A DNA stretch of 64,000 nt from Syntrophaceae bacterium UBA4810. GTDB lineage: Bacteria > Desulfobacterota > Syntrophia > Syntrophales > Smithellaceae. Shown here one piece after another: positions 1-8,916 of the stretch. The stretch's first letter is position 1. Each line of letters starts with the position of its first letter. Made by a program: the position numbers and the translations under genes. The notes beneath the pieces are model-generated. The model searched no databases. It saw only the letters and a list, made by a program, of their open reading frames with translations, and was not told the origin of the DNA. The DNA lies in the NCBI GenBank assembly GCA_002402545.1, contig DHGA01000037.1, positions 42,435 through 106,434 of the forward strand, written 5' to 3'.

Positions 1-93
1 CGGCGCAGAGGGAATCTCCGGCACAGCGCGCATACATCCAGAAAAAATCGCGGCAATCAGCGCTAGTCGCATAAATTTGAAAATAGATTTCAT
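1..93 (-). CDS. Lipoprotein, 3' part outside window
   Basis: The reverse strand opens with ATG at 93 and runs off the window edge, giving 31 residues. These are a basic start (MKSIFKF), a hydrophobic stretch (LALIAAIF) and SGC, a plausible signal peptidase II lipobox with Cys20. Its ATG overlaps the stop of the upstream acetyltransferase gene (ATGA), which implies translational coupling at the end of the nadK-recN-acetyltransferase operon. Function cannot be stated from this fragment. The lipobox has Phe at -3, so lipidation is likely rather than certain. Confidence 0.6.
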   Translation of the reverse strand, partial: MKSIFKFMRLALIAAIFSGCMRAVPEIPSAP

Positions 94-548
94 AATTCCA
101 TGATCATCGCGGTTTCGTCGCAATAGTCGGGATATTTGGAGCAGCGGAAACAATCCGACCAAATTTTTTCCGGCAATGTGGCGCGGTCAACTTCATGAAA
201 TCCTAATTTTGCAAATAAATCTTTTTTATAAGTAAGGGTGAATACTCTGAAAAGCCCCAGTGTGATTGCCTCGGAAATACACGCTTCCACCAGGTTTCTG
301 CCGATGCCCCGGCCGCGATAATCCTCCTCCACGCAAAGCGAACGTATTTCGGCAAGATTTTCCCAGATAATATTCATCGCGCAAACGCCGGCCACCAGTT
401 CTTGTTCTTCGTCGTAGTAAACATAGAAATCCCGCAGCGATCCGTAAATATCCATCAACGAACGCGAAAGCATCTCACCCTTTCCCGCCGCGACATTTAT
501 CATACGGTGAATGCTTTTTACATCGGAAACGCGCGCTTTTCTCAGCAT
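90..548 (-). CDS. Short ArgA-type GNAT N-acetyltransferase
   Basis: A 152-residue single-domain GNAT protein. The acetyl-CoA pyrophosphate loop RGRGIG lies at residues 78-83, followed by the usual helix and a C-terminal beta strand. The tail has three cysteines in a CFRC-x6-C pattern (133, 136, 143) typical of the short stand-alone N-acetylglutamate synthases of delta-proteobacteria, so the first step of arginine synthesis is the likely role. It follows recN by 5 bp and overlaps the next lipoprotein gene by 4 bp, so it sits inside a compact operon. GNAT specificity is hard to read from sequence, and another small acceptor is possible. Confidence 0.75.
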   Translation of the reverse strand: MLRKARVSDVKSIHRMINVAAGKGEMLSRSLMDIYGSLRDFYVYYDEEQELVAGVCAMNIIWENLAEIRSLCVEEDYRGRGIGRNLVEACISEAITLGLFRVFTLTYKKDLFAKLGFHEVDRATLPEKIWSDCFRCSKYPDYCDETAMIMEL

Positions 549-553
549 CTACT

Positions 554-2257
554 TTATTCCTTTTTCCCAGCGCCGGCTGTTTTTGTGCCGCTGATCATCT
601 CCAGGGCATGCTTTCTGGTTGTTTCGGTTACATCCACACCGCCGAGCATGCGGCTGATTTCTTCTATCTTCTGTTTTTCATCCAGTTTTTCCACAGAGGT
701 TGTCGTTCTTCCCTTGGCTACTTTTTTGGAAACATATAAATGTCCTTCACCGTAGCAGGCAATCTGCGGCAAATGCGTGATGCAAATAACCTGATGATTA
801 GCGGATACTTCTTTTAGTTTTCTTCCCACAATTTCCGCGGTAGCGCCTCCAATGCCGTTATCCACTTCATCAAAAATAACCGTGGCCACGGAACCGGTGC
901 GCGATAAGACATTTTTCAGCGCCAGAATGATGCGCGACAGCTCTCCGCCGGAGGCGATTTTGTTGAGCGGCTTTTGTCCCTCACCCGCGTTTGCCGCCAG
1001 GTAAAATTCTATCTCGTCTCCTCCTTTGGGGCCGTAATCTTCAACTTTCTTGTCCGCGGCTCTTTTTTTGAAAAAAGCCTCAAAAGAAGCGTGTGGCATA
1101 TTCAGCTCATGAATTTCACGCTCCACGGAGTTTTTGAGCTTGGCCGCGGCTTCTTTCCGGCGCGCGGAAAGAGCAAGAGCGTTTTTGGTCAGGTCTTCTT
1201 TGATTACCGCTTCTTCGCGTCCCAGTTTTTCCAGCTCTTCCTCCACGGAAAAAACCTGCTTGAGCTCTTCTTCGATTTTCTGTTTCTGCAGCAAAACGCT
1301 CTCCATCGTGCCGCCGTGTTTGCGTTTTAGACGCCCCAGCATCTCCAGACGCTCATCAATTTGGGCGAGGCGTTCCGGATCGAAAAAAAGTTTTTTGCTG
1401 TAATCGCGCAGATTCAGCGCCGCTTCCTGCAGCGAAATAAAATTGGCTTCAATATCCGTATCGGCAAGCACAAGCGAAGCGTCGATATTTTTAATCTGGC
1501 GCACCTGATTTTGCACTTCCTTTATTTTTACGCACGCGGAATCTTTATCGCCGTACAGCAAGTCATAAGATTGCCCGGCTAAATCCACAAGTTTCTGCGA
1601 GTTGAGCAGAACTTTTTTTTCATCAGCCAGCTGATTATCTTCACCGGGCTGTGGATCGATATCGGCGATTTCTTTAAGCTGAAATTTGAGCAGTTGCGTT
1701 TTTTCCTCACGACTGCGCCGTAAATCTTCAAACTTTTTTATCCGCGCTCTTACTTCTAAAAATTGACTATAAACCTTTGAATATTCACTGAATAAATCAA
1801 GACAACCACCGAATTCATCAAGAATATCAACGTGATTATCCTCGTTTAAAATAACCTGATGCTCGTGCTGGCCGCAAATATTTATCAGGGATTCGCTCAC
1901 TGACGCCAGGTTTGCCAACGTCGCCATCTGGCCGTTAATTAACGCTTTGTTTTTCCCCGAGCGAGAAATTACCCGGCGGATTACCAGCTCTTCGGAAGCG
2001 GAAAAGCCCATTTCTTCAAGTTTTTGCCGCAGGCCGTTGTACGCGCTGATGTTGAATAGCGCTTCCACAACCGCGGAATCTGTCTGCGAGCGGATCATGT
2101 CGGAAGTAGCCCGCTCCCCTAAAAGAAGACTGACCGCGCCGATAATAATCGATTTCCCGGCGCCTGTTTCTCCGGAAATAATATTCAGGCCATCGCCGAA
2201 AGCGACATTAAGCTCGTCAATAATAGCGAAATTTTTAATGCTCAGGTCGTTCAGCAT
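554..2257 (-). CDS. recN: DNA repair protein RecN
   Basis: An SMC-like ATPase used in double-strand break repair. From ATG 2257 it is 567 residues, the usual RecN size. Walker A GETGAGKS is at 29-36, a long coiled-coil arm spans about 150-380, and the C-terminal half carries the ABC signature (ASGGELSRI) and Walker B (VIFDEVDNGIGG). An in-frame start 14 codons upstream (2299) exists, but family alignments begin at MLNDLSIKNFAI, and a GGAAAAG ribosome site precedes ATG 2257. That start overlaps the end of nadK by 23 bp, so the two are probably translationally coupled. Confidence 0.95.
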   Translation of the reverse strand: MLNDLSIKNFAIIDELNVAFGDGLNIISGETGAGKSIIIGAVSLLLGERATSDMIRSQTDSAVVEALFNISAYNGLRQKLEEMGFSASEELVIRRVISRSGKNKALINGQMATLANLASVSESLINICGQHEHQVILNEDNHVDILDEFGGCLDLFSEYSKVYSQFLEVRARIKKFEDLRRSREEKTQLLKFQLKEIADIDPQPGEDNQLADEKKVLLNSQKLVDLAGQSYDLLYGDKDSACVKIKEVQNQVRQIKNIDASLVLADTDIEANFISLQEAALNLRDYSKKLFFDPERLAQIDERLEMLGRLKRKHGGTMESVLLQKQKIEEELKQVFSVEEELEKLGREEAVIKEDLTKNALALSARRKEAAAKLKNSVEREIHELNMPHASFEAFFKKRAADKKVEDYGPKGGDEIEFYLAANAGEGQKPLNKIASGGELSRIILALKNVLSRTGSVATVIFDEVDNGIGGATAEIVGRKLKEVSANHQVICITHLPQIACYGEGHLYVSKKVAKGRTTTSVEKLDEKQKIEEISRMLGGVDVTETTRKHALEMISGTKTAGAGKKE

Positions 2258-3140
2258 TTTTTCTTTTCCCCGTCCCTGAAGGCAAACCACTCCAACCAAG
2301 CTTGGAGCGCAAAATTTCCCAGTAACCGCGGTGCGGCGAAAGAACCAATTTTACCGCGTATCTGGATTTTTTTATCATCACCGCGTCACCGGATTTTATC
2401 TGGTAGGTCTCCTGACCGTCCAGGGTTACCGTGGCGCCTTTTTCTTTCGACCAGAGAGTTATGTTCAAATCCGCGTCATGCGGAAAAATTATCGGCCGAT
2501 TTGTCAGGGTGTGCGGGCAAATGGGGTTGATAATAATCAATTCTTTCCCCGGAAAAACAATCGGGCCGCCCGCGGAAAGAGAATAAGCAGTGGAGCCGGT
2601 GGGAGTGGAAATAATCAGTCCATCAGCTTTATAAGTTGTGAGGTACTCTCCGTTCACCGATGTTTCCAATTCTGTTATCCGCGAAAGATTCCCGCGATTG
2701 ATTACCACGTCATTGAGCACTTCGCCCGCTTTAATTAAAGAAGCGCCGTTTTTTATCGACACGGAAAGCATCATCCTTTTTTCCACTAAATACTTACCGC
2801 GCAAAATCAAATCAAGCGCGTCATGTAATTCGTTTAAATTTATTTCTGTAAGATAGCCAAAACTGCCCATATTGACGCCCACAATGGGAACCTTATACCG
2901 GGCAACGTGGCGCGCGGTGCGCAGCATCGTACCGTCACCGCCAAAGACAACGAGCAGCTGTGATTTTCTCGCTAAATCATCCCAGTTAAGCGCGCCGGTC
3001 AAACCCATTTTGCCGGCCAGTTCGCGCGCCAGAAAAACCTTCACGCCTTTTCTTTCCAGCCATTTTTTCAGCGTGCTTATATGCCGGGTGATATTCGCCT
3101 TTTCAATGTTGGCGACAATGCCGATTGTCCGGATTTTCAT
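2235..3140 (-). CDS. nadK: NAD kinase
   Basis: ATP- (or polyphosphate-) dependent NAD phosphorylation to NADP in the cytosol. It has the family signature GGDGT at 67-71, LND before VVINRG, and the glycine-rich TPTGSTAYSLSAGGP segment that binds NAD. At 301 residues it is about 15-20 residues longer than many homologues because of a C-terminal basic tail (GTGKRKNAERPEH) encoded in the stretch that overlaps the start of recN. NadK-RecN adjacency is common in delta-proteobacteria and supports both calls. It is the first gene of the minus-strand operon nadK-recN-acetyltransferase-lipoprotein. Confidence 0.95.
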   Translation of the reverse strand: MKIRTIGIVANIEKANITRHISTLKKWLERKGVKVFLARELAGKMGLTGALNWDDLARKSQLLVVFGGDGTMLRTARHVARYKVPIVGVNMGSFGYLTEINLNELHDALDLILRGKYLVEKRMMLSVSIKNGASLIKAGEVLNDVVINRGNLSRITELETSVNGEYLTTYKADGLIISTPTGSTAYSLSAGGPIVFPGKELIIINPICPHTLTNRPIIFPHDADLNITLWSKEKGATVTLDGQETYQIKSGDAVMIKKSRYAVKLVLSPHRGYWEILRSKLGWSGLPSGTGKRKNAERPEH

Positions 3141-3262
3141 GGATTTTTAACCTCGAAATATGAAGCTCACTAACACAAAAAAAACCTTGTGTCTATGGAT
3201 AAATATGCGCCGGAAACGCTTGGACACAATCAATTTTCGGCTGTTTTCTGCACGATTAATTC

Positions 3263-3290
3263 TTGACAGTCACCCTATGCTTAATATACG
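3263..3290 (+). promoter_or_regulatory. Sigma70-type promoter of rdgC
   Basis: TTGACA at 3263-3268, a 16-bp spacer and TATACG at 3285-3290. This places the transcript start near 3297, only about 18 bp ahead of the rdgC ATG at 3315. Confidence 0.55.
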
Positions 3291-3314
3291 TTGCCGGCCT
3301 GCGAGGTGCTGACT

Positions 3315-4382
3315 ATGGGATTACTTAAAGGTGGTTTTTCTTTCGCGCGTTTTCATGTGGAAGATGATTTACCTCGGGATTTTTTGAATTCTATCAACAA
3401 GCAAATTAAAGCTTGCGCTTATCGGGATCAGCAAAAATCCACACAGGAAAAAAGTATGGGCTGGGTTTCGCTGACTGACGTGCTGGATGCCGATTTTAAA
3501 CACGCGGATTATATTCTGGGCGATTATCTTATTTTCTGTCTGCGTATTGACCGAAAACTCATCGCGCCCAAACTCCTGAAGTTAAAACTGCTGGAGGAAG
3601 AAAGGCGGTATCTGGCCCAAAGTGGCAAAGAAAGAATCGGAAAACAAACCGCGGCGGGCATAAAGGAAAAAGTAGAGATGGAAATGATGTCCCGACAAGA
3701 CGCCGTGCCTTCTTTTTATGACCTCTTATGGTCGCTCGGGAAAAATACCGTTTATTTTTCCTCGCTGACGGACAAAGTAGCCGATGACTTTGCTGTTTTA
3801 TTTAAAAATTCTTTCGCTCTGAACCTTAAGCGATTTTCGCCGCAGGATAAAGCAGCTCAGCTTAAAGGCGCTTTCGAATCACCTGATTCAATATCCCTGA
3901 TCGGACGCGAATTTCTGACCTGGCTCTGGTATAAATCCGAAGAACGCGGCGGCAACATCGCGCTTACCTCCGGGAAAGAAGTAGAACTTCATTTTTTAAA
4001 AAGAATCGCGCTGGAAGCGGGCGAGGGAGAATACGCCCAGGGCGTTGTCTGCTCCGGATTGCATGCCGAGCTGAAAGAAGGGAAGGAAGCGCTGCGCCAG
4101 GGGAAAAAGGTAAAGGAAGCGGGAATCAGGCTTATTCATGACAAAAACGAATGGGAATTTATTTTCAAGGCTGATACCTTCGACATTCAATCTCTGAAAT
4201 TGCCCGTAACGCAACCACCGGAAAACCCACAGGACAAAGAAGGAAATCTTCTGGAAAGAATTTATCTGATCGAAGCAGCCGTTAAAATAATTGATGATCT
4301 GTTCGACGCCTTCTTAAAGGTGCGGCCAGCCGACAGATGGAAAGAAGAACTTAAAAAGATTTCCCGCTGGCTGGAAAATTAA
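3315..4382 (+). CDS. rdgC: RdgC-family recombination-associated protein
   Basis: RdgC proteins form a ring around duplex DNA and limit RecA loading. This one is 355 residues from ATG 3315, which has GAGG at 3302-3305 as ribosome site; an earlier in-frame start at 3291 would lie upstream of the predicted transcript start. The family features visible are the N-terminal FSFARFHVED segment, the conserved GREFLTWLWYKSEE block near residue 203, and a helical C-terminus. It is convergent with the acyltransferase gene, 15 bp away. The family assignment rests on the FLTWLW block and overall length; the N-terminus is more divergent than in E. coli RdgC. Confidence 0.75.
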   Translation: MGLLKGGFSFARFHVEDDLPRDFLNSINKQIKACAYRDQQKSTQEKSMGWVSLTDVLDADFKHADYILGDYLIFCLRIDRKLIAPKLLKLKLLEEERRYLAQSGKERIGKQTAAGIKEKVEMEMMSRQDAVPSFYDLLWSLGKNTVYFSSLTDKVADDFAVLFKNSFALNLKRFSPQDKAAQLKGAFESPDSISLIGREFLTWLWYKSEERGGNIALTSGKEVELHFLKRIALEAGEGEYAQGVVCSGLHAELKEGKEALRQGKKVKEAGIRLIHDKNEWEFIFKADTFDIQSLKLPVTQPPENPQDKEGNLLERIYLIEAAVKIIDDLFDAFLKVRPADRWKEELKKISRWLEN

Positions 4383-4397
4383 TCACCGTTTATAAAA

Positions 4398-5048
4398 TCA
4401 AACATAGAGATGGGGCAACATAATGTTTTCCAGATTTTTTCTTTGCTTCTCAAAATCATTATTATTTTTCAATTGCGGCAATTTGATTTTAGGATAAAAG
4501 CGTATGGTGATCCTGGCAAAAGGCTTGGGAATAAAAAACCTATCCCAGCTTTTCATATACCAGGCGCGATCCGCATACGCAGATGCTGGAACAAGAACAG
4601 CATCCGCGCCGTAGGCTATCGCGATAGCGCCGGGTTTTACCACACCCGCGGGGCCGCGCGGCCCATCTATAATATGCGCGCCGAATCCGTTTTTTGAAAG
4701 CATTTCTATCATACCTTTCAAAGCGGCTTTGCCACCGCGCGAAGACGAGCCGCGGGCAACAGAAACGCCGCCTGCTTCGACAATCCGCGTGGCAATGTCT
4801 CCGTCCAGGCTGCGGGAAATCATTACACACGGTTTGTATTTACGGTATTTGGAAAGTAATCGCACAGCGATAAAAAAATGCTGATGCCAAATACAAAGCA
4901 AAACCCGGCCTCCTTTGTCCAGTACTTCTATCCATTGAGGCTCATTTTCCATCTTAACGCGAAATGTCGCCGAATAAAGCCGGATGATCGCGTAAAGAAC
5001 CTTTCCCGCGAATTTGGTGGTGACTATTTTACGCAGCTTTTTAAACAT
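4398..5048 (-). CDS. DUF374 lysophospholipid acyltransferase family protein
   Basis: 216 residues. After a short N-terminal hydrophobic region come WHQHF (the HxxxxD-type motif variant) and the downstream SRSLDGD and IIDGPRGPAGVVKPGA blocks that define DUF374, a branch of the PlsC/LpxL acyltransferases thought to act on lipid A or phospholipid precursors at the inner membrane. AGGAGA sits 10 bp ahead of the ATG. It is monocistronic in the window. The acceptor lipid cannot be told from sequence. Confidence 0.8.
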   Translation of the reverse strand: MFKKLRKIVTTKFAGKVLYAIIRLYSATFRVKMENEPQWIEVLDKGGRVLLCIWHQHFFIAVRLLSKYRKYKPCVMISRSLDGDIATRIVEAGGVSVARGSSSRGGKAALKGMIEMLSKNGFGAHIIDGPRGPAGVVKPGAIAIAYGADAVLVPASAYADRAWYMKSWDRFFIPKPFARITIRFYPKIKLPQLKNNNDFEKQRKNLENIMLPHLYV

Positions 5049-5111
5049 TGTATATTTTCTCCTGAAACAGACTTTAGCAAATCTTTTAAGTCAAAACAAA
5101 TTAATTTTCGC

Positions 5112-5140
5112 TTGATTATCAATACTTTTATTGTTTAGAT
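5112..5140 (+). promoter_or_regulatory. Sigma70-like promoter of the APH/P-loop gene
   Basis: TTGATT at 5112-5117, a 17-bp spacer and TTAGAT at 5135-5140, oriented toward the ATG at 5187. The -10 matches 4 of 6 positions. Confidence 0.4.
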
Positions 5141-5186
5141 AAATGGCGTGACCCCTTACACTGACGGAAGCAAAGGATAATTTTTT

Positions 5187-6755
5187 ATGAGCGATCCCCG
5201 ATTAATCGAGGCAATGAACAAACCGGATTTTTACCCCCACAAACCTGGTTTTGTAGAAACCGTGCAAACGCACATATCCTACGTCTTTATCGCCGGCGAT
5301 ATTGTTTACAAAGTCAAGAAACCTGTTAACTTCGGATTTCTGGATTTCACCACACTCGAGAAAAGAAAATTTTATTGTGAAGAAGAATTAAGACTAAACC
5401 GGCGATTGGCTCACGGTATCTACCTGCGCGTTGACCCTCTTGCCATAAACGATAAAGGGATTTTTGTCGCCGGAGAGGGAAAAACGATTGTGGATTACGC
5501 GGTTGTAATGAAAAAACTCCCTTTGGACAAGATGCTGAAAACATTGCTTGCCCAGGGACAAGCCGACGAAAAAATCATGGACGCGATAGCCGCAAAAATC
5601 GCCGCTTTTCACAAAGAGGCGCAAACAGGCGGTCACATCGATGAAATGGGAAATGTTAAAACTATCCGTCATAATCATGAGGAAAATTTCGCGCAAACAA
5701 AAAAATACATAGGAATAACCATCTCCGCGTATCAGTATGAATTTATCAGCGCCTATGTTGAAAATTTCCTGTCAAAAAACGAAATCCTTTTCAAAAAACG
5801 AGTAAGCGAACACAAAATCCGCGATTGCCACGGTGATTTGCATCTGGAGCATATTTGTGTTGCCGATGATATTATAATTTACGACTGCATAGAATTTAAC
5901 GAACGCTTCCGCTGCTCCGACGTGGCCGCAGAAGTCGCTTTTTTCACGATGGACCTTGATTTCAACGGTTATGCTTCATACGCGGAATCATTTGTGCGCT
6001 CGTATCTCAAATATTCCGGCGACAGCGATTTGCTCAAGCTGCTTGATTTTTACCGCTGTTACTACGCTTACGTGCGCGGAAAAGTTATAAGTTTTCGACT
6101 GGACCAAAAAGAAATGCCGGAAAATGAAAGGCAGGATATCGCAAAAACGGCGGCAAAATATTTTGAGCTTTCCTATAATTATGCCGCGCGGCTGGAAAAA
6201 CCGGTTTTAATTCTGACCGCGGGACTGATGGGTTCGGGAAAAAGCTATCAGGCGCGCACTTTATCCAAAATCCTTGGAGCCGAAGTAATCCGCACCGATT
6301 CATTACGCAAGGAAATGCTTAATATCGACCCGACACAACAGCGCCGCGAAGATTTCGGTCAGGGCATTTATTCCGATGATTCTTCCCGCCGAACCTATGA
6401 AAAAGTCTACGAGCTTGCCGCTGGGTATATCAAGCAGGGAAAACCGGTGATCATTGACGCGTCTTTTAAAAAGCGCGCCGAAAGACAGAAGGCTTACGCG
6501 CTGGCAAAAAATTTGGTGGTGCCTTTTTACGTAATCGAATGTTACTGCCCTGATGATGTCACCAAAAAAAGATTGGACAAAAGAATAAGGGAAAACAACA
6601 GTATCTCCGACGGACGCTGGGAAATATTTCACGAACAGAAAGCGGATTTTGAAACGATTGACGAATTCTCAGATGAATTTCACTTTAAAATTGATACTTC
6701 CGCCAATCCGGAAAAAGATCGGCAGAATATTATCAGAAAATTAAAACTTGGTTAA
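5187..6755 (+). CDS. Bifunctional aminoglycoside-phosphotransferase-like / P-loop kinase protein
   Basis: 522 residues with two kinase-like modules. The N-terminal half has an APH fold: YKVKKPVNFGFLDF as the nucleotide-binding strand region, then the catalytic loop HGDLHLEHI near residue 218. The C-terminal half is an AAA/zeta-toxin-like P-loop kinase with GLMGSGKS near residue 347 and DASFKKRAER further on. This arrangement is a known uncharacterised family (COG2187 joined to COG0645); it is not evidence of antibiotic resistance. AAGGA lies about 9 bp before ATG. Substrates are unknown; small-molecule phosphorylation is the inference from both folds. Confidence 0.85.
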   Translation: MSDPRLIEAMNKPDFYPHKPGFVETVQTHISYVFIAGDIVYKVKKPVNFGFLDFTTLEKRKFYCEEELRLNRRLAHGIYLRVDPLAINDKGIFVAGEGKTIVDYAVVMKKLPLDKMLKTLLAQGQADEKIMDAIAAKIAAFHKEAQTGGHIDEMGNVKTIRHNHEENFAQTKKYIGITISAYQYEFISAYVENFLSKNEILFKKRVSEHKIRDCHGDLHLEHICVADDIIIYDCIEFNERFRCSDVAAEVAFFTMDLDFNGYASYAESFVRSYLKYSGDSDLLKLLDFYRCYYAYVRGKVISFRLDQKEMPENERQDIAKTAAKYFELSYNYAARLEKPVLILTAGLMGSGKSYQARTLSKILGAEVIRTDSLRKEMLNIDPTQQRREDFGQGIYSDDSSRRTYEKVYELAAGYIKQGKPVIIDASFKKRAERQKAYALAKNLVVPFYVIECYCPDDVTKKRLDKRIRENNSISDGRWEIFHEQKADFETIDEFSDEFHFKIDTSANPEKDRQNIIRKLKLG

Positions 6756-6794
6756 CGACAAAGCGGATAAATTACAGCAGCCCGACGCGCATCA

Positions 6795-7568
6795 TTACAT
6801 CTTCGCGGATTTGGTTTTTTCCTGATTTTTCTTATTTATCTTTTCCTGCTTCGCCTTATTTACTCTTTCCTCTTCAGCGATTTTTTCTTTTGTTTCACTA
6901 ATAAAATATTTTACCTTGTAATCAAAGCCGAGATTAGCGTATTCGCGTTCTATCGTTTCAAAGCGCGCCAGCGCGGCCTGATACTTTTTCTGCTTTAAAT
7001 AAAACTGCCCCACGTAGAATTCGTGTTCCGCCATTTTTTGTTTGCAGTCCCTGATTTTTTCTTCGGCCATAATGGAGAATTTGCTTTCCGGGTAACGCGC
7101 CGCAAGCTTTTCGAATTCTCTTCTTGCCCTTATCGTGTAAGTCTGATCGCGGTCGATAGATTCTATCTGGTTGTAGTGGCACATTCCCAACTGATAAATG
7201 ACATACGGCACATTTTCATTTGTGGGGTGAAAAATAAGGAAATCACTGTATTCATTTTCCGCTTCGGCATATTTCTTTTGACTGAAATAAGAATCGGCAA
7301 CGCCTATTCTGGCCATAACCGCCAGTTCATGCAACGGGTATTCCTCTTTGACGCGTGTAAAATACTGCCGGGATTTTTCATATTTCTTTTTACTGAACTC
7401 ATACGCGCCGTTGGCGTAAAGCCCTTCCGGGTTGGAGGCGAATTTCGGCCGGCTGCCACCGAACAGATTGGAAAAGGAAATCTGGCAACCGCTCAAAAAA
7501 ACCAGTAGCAGCAGGGTTGTGACAATTAATTTGAAAGGTGATTTTTTATTCAATCTTTTTAAACTCAT
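6795..7568 (-). CDS. bamD: Outer membrane assembly lipoprotein BamD
   Basis: BamD is a periplasmic TPR lipoprotein of the BAM complex that inserts beta-barrel proteins in the outer membrane. The 257-residue product starts with a basic region and hydrophobic helix ending in the lipobox LSGC (Cys28), then five TPR-like helical hairpins (YANGAYEFSKKKYEKSRQYF and later units). A lysine-rich tail ends the protein. GAAGGAAG precedes the ATG. It lies 39 bp downstream of trxA on the same strand. It confirms a diderm envelope. Confidence 0.9.
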   Translation of the reverse strand: MSLKRLNKKSPFKLIVTTLLLLVFLSGCQISFSNLFGGSRPKFASNPEGLYANGAYEFSKKKYEKSRQYFTRVKEEYPLHELAVMARIGVADSYFSQKKYAEAENEYSDFLIFHPTNENVPYVIYQLGMCHYNQIESIDRDQTYTIRARREFEKLAARYPESKFSIMAEEKIRDCKQKMAEHEFYVGQFYLKQKKYQAALARFETIEREYANLGFDYKVKYFISETKEKIAEEERVNKAKQEKINKKNQEKTKSAKM

Positions 7569-7607
7569 TTGCTTCCTTCTATCCCTTAAATTTAAGTTAA
7601 CGGTTTT

Positions 7608-7934
7608 TTAACCCTTCTTCACCAGTTCCAATATTTTTTCTTTAGCGACAAGTCCGATAATACTGTCCACAGCTTTTCCATCTTTAAAAAGAATCATGGT
7701 GGGTATGCTGCGCACACCAAAATTTACGGCTGTTTTCTGATTATCATCGACATTCATTTTCATGATTTTAACGCTGTCTTTCAGTTCGCCGGCCAATTCT
7801 TCAATAACTGGTCCGATTGCCTTACACGGACCGCACCACGGCGCCCAAAAATCAATCAGCACAGGTTTTTCGCTTTTTAAAACTTCACTTTCAAAGTTAT
7901 CATCGGTGGCTGTTTTCAAAAATTCACTGCCCAC
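7608..7934 (-). CDS. trxA: Thioredoxin
   Basis: A 108-residue cytosolic dithiol reductant. The active site WCGPC is at 33-37, the buried Asp (IDFW) precedes it, and the cis-proline segment RSIPTM follows. The likely start is GTG at 7934 with GGGAGG about 10 bp upstream; no ATG in frame lies before the fold begins. It is followed by bamD after 39 bp and is divergent from the phosphorylase gene. Confidence 0.95.
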   Translation of the reverse strand: MGSEFLKTATDDNFESEVLKSEKPVLIDFWAPWCGPCKAIGPVIEELAGELKDSVKIMKMNVDDNQKTAVNFGVRSIPTMILFKDGKAVDSIIGLVAKEKILELVKKG

Positions 7935-8035
7935 TGATCCACGCCCTCCCTGATTTTTGATTGAGGGCTTTTATGTCATAATACGCCTTAAAAAGTCAAA
8001 TTCTATTTGCCCCGGGATTTTAGCCGATCAATTTT

Positions 8036-8064
8036 TTGACTGAATAAGGTTAATCTGCTATGAA
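8036..8064 (+). promoter_or_regulatory. Sigma70-like promoter of the nucleoside phosphorylase
   Basis: TTGACT at 8036-8041, a 17-bp spacer and TATGAA at 8059-8064. The predicted transcript start near 8071 leaves just enough leader for the ribosome site AAGGGAGG at 8075-8082, and argues for ATG 8087 rather than the in-frame start at 8060. Confidence 0.5.
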
Positions 8065-8086
8065 TGCAGTAATTAAGGGAGGTTAT

Positions 8087-8791
8087 ATGGGTTTAGTCGG
8101 CGTTATTTCCACAACATTGGTCATGGAAAGAAGCACTTTTTTAAAAGAAGCAAAACCTAAAATGCAGGATAATGAATTCGGCCGGGCCGCCGTTTACTTG
8201 TATGAAGGAATCGCTCTGATTTTGCGTCACGGTGATGATCCCCATCATCACATACTGCCTCATATGATAAATCATCGCGCCAATTTAAAGGCGTTGAAGG
8301 AAATCGGCGTCAGAGAAATAATAGGAATTAATTCCACTGGTTCCCTTAAAAAAGAACTGCCTCCCGGCACAATTGTTATCCCTGATGATTTTGTGACGCT
8401 TACCGCCACGCCGACCATTTTTCAGGATAGCGTCGTGCACATAACACCAAGCTTAAACGAAGAAATACGCCAAAAATTGATTAACGCGGCAAAACGTTGT
8501 TCACTACCTGCGGTGGAAAAAGCGACTTACTGGCAGACACAGGGGCCGCGACTGGAAACAAAAGCGGAAATCAGAATGATGGCAAATTTTGCCGATATCG
8601 TCGGCATGACGATGGCCAATGAAGCCGTCATCGCCATGGAACTGGAGCTGCCCTATGCCAGCGCCTGTTCCGTGGATAATTTCGGCCACGGCCTCGTGGA
8701 AAAACCATTAAGCCTGGAAGAAATACTGGAAGGCACGCGCCAAAACGCCGATTTGATGGTTAAGCTGCTGGAAAGCTATTTAAAAATTTAA
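8087..8791 (+). CDS. MTAP/PNP-family purine nucleoside phosphorylase
   Basis: 234 residues, trimeric PNP/MTAP type. It cleaves (methylthio)purine nucleosides with phosphate in purine or methylthioadenosine salvage. The visible motifs are RHGDDPHHHILPH (phosphate and sugar site), NSTGSL, TQGPRLETKAEI and GMTMANEA. Near the C-terminus the base-recognition segment reads VDNFGHG; an Asn there favours 6-oxopurines (inosine, guanosine, methylthioinosine) over adenine, but this is only suggestive. AAGGGAGG ends 4 bp before the ATG. Monocistronic and convergent with the next gene. Confidence 0.85.
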   Translation: MGLVGVISTTLVMERSTFLKEAKPKMQDNEFGRAAVYLYEGIALILRHGDDPHHHILPHMINHRANLKALKEIGVREIIGINSTGSLKKELPPGTIVIPDDFVTLTATPTIFQDSVVHITPSLNEEIRQKLINAAKRCSLPAVEKATYWQTQGPRLETKAEIRMMANFADIVGMTMANEAVIAMELELPYASACSVDNFGHGLVEKPLSLEEILEGTRQNADLMVKLLESYLKI

Positions 8792-8852
8792 TTTCAGAAA
8801 AGTGCAAGTGTTTTCAAACACAAAAATCCCGGCTCTTCGATATTATACGGAT

Positions 8853-8886
8853 TGCTTCTTCGCCCTGCGATCTCATCGCAATGACA
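8853..8886. repeat. Truncated TCATTGCGA-family repeat
   Basis: GGATTGCTTC...CATCGCAATGAC in the gap between two convergent genes. This is a short fragment of the same family seen at 11198, 27293 and 31450. Confidence 0.45.
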
Positions 8887-8916
8887 ATAGCATAACCAGA
8901 GAAACGACTATTTTAA

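Noticed and set aside
5187..6755. Aminoglycoside resistance gene
   Set aside because: The APH fold is shared, but the fusion with a P-loop kinase is a broadly conserved chromosomal family not tied to resistance.
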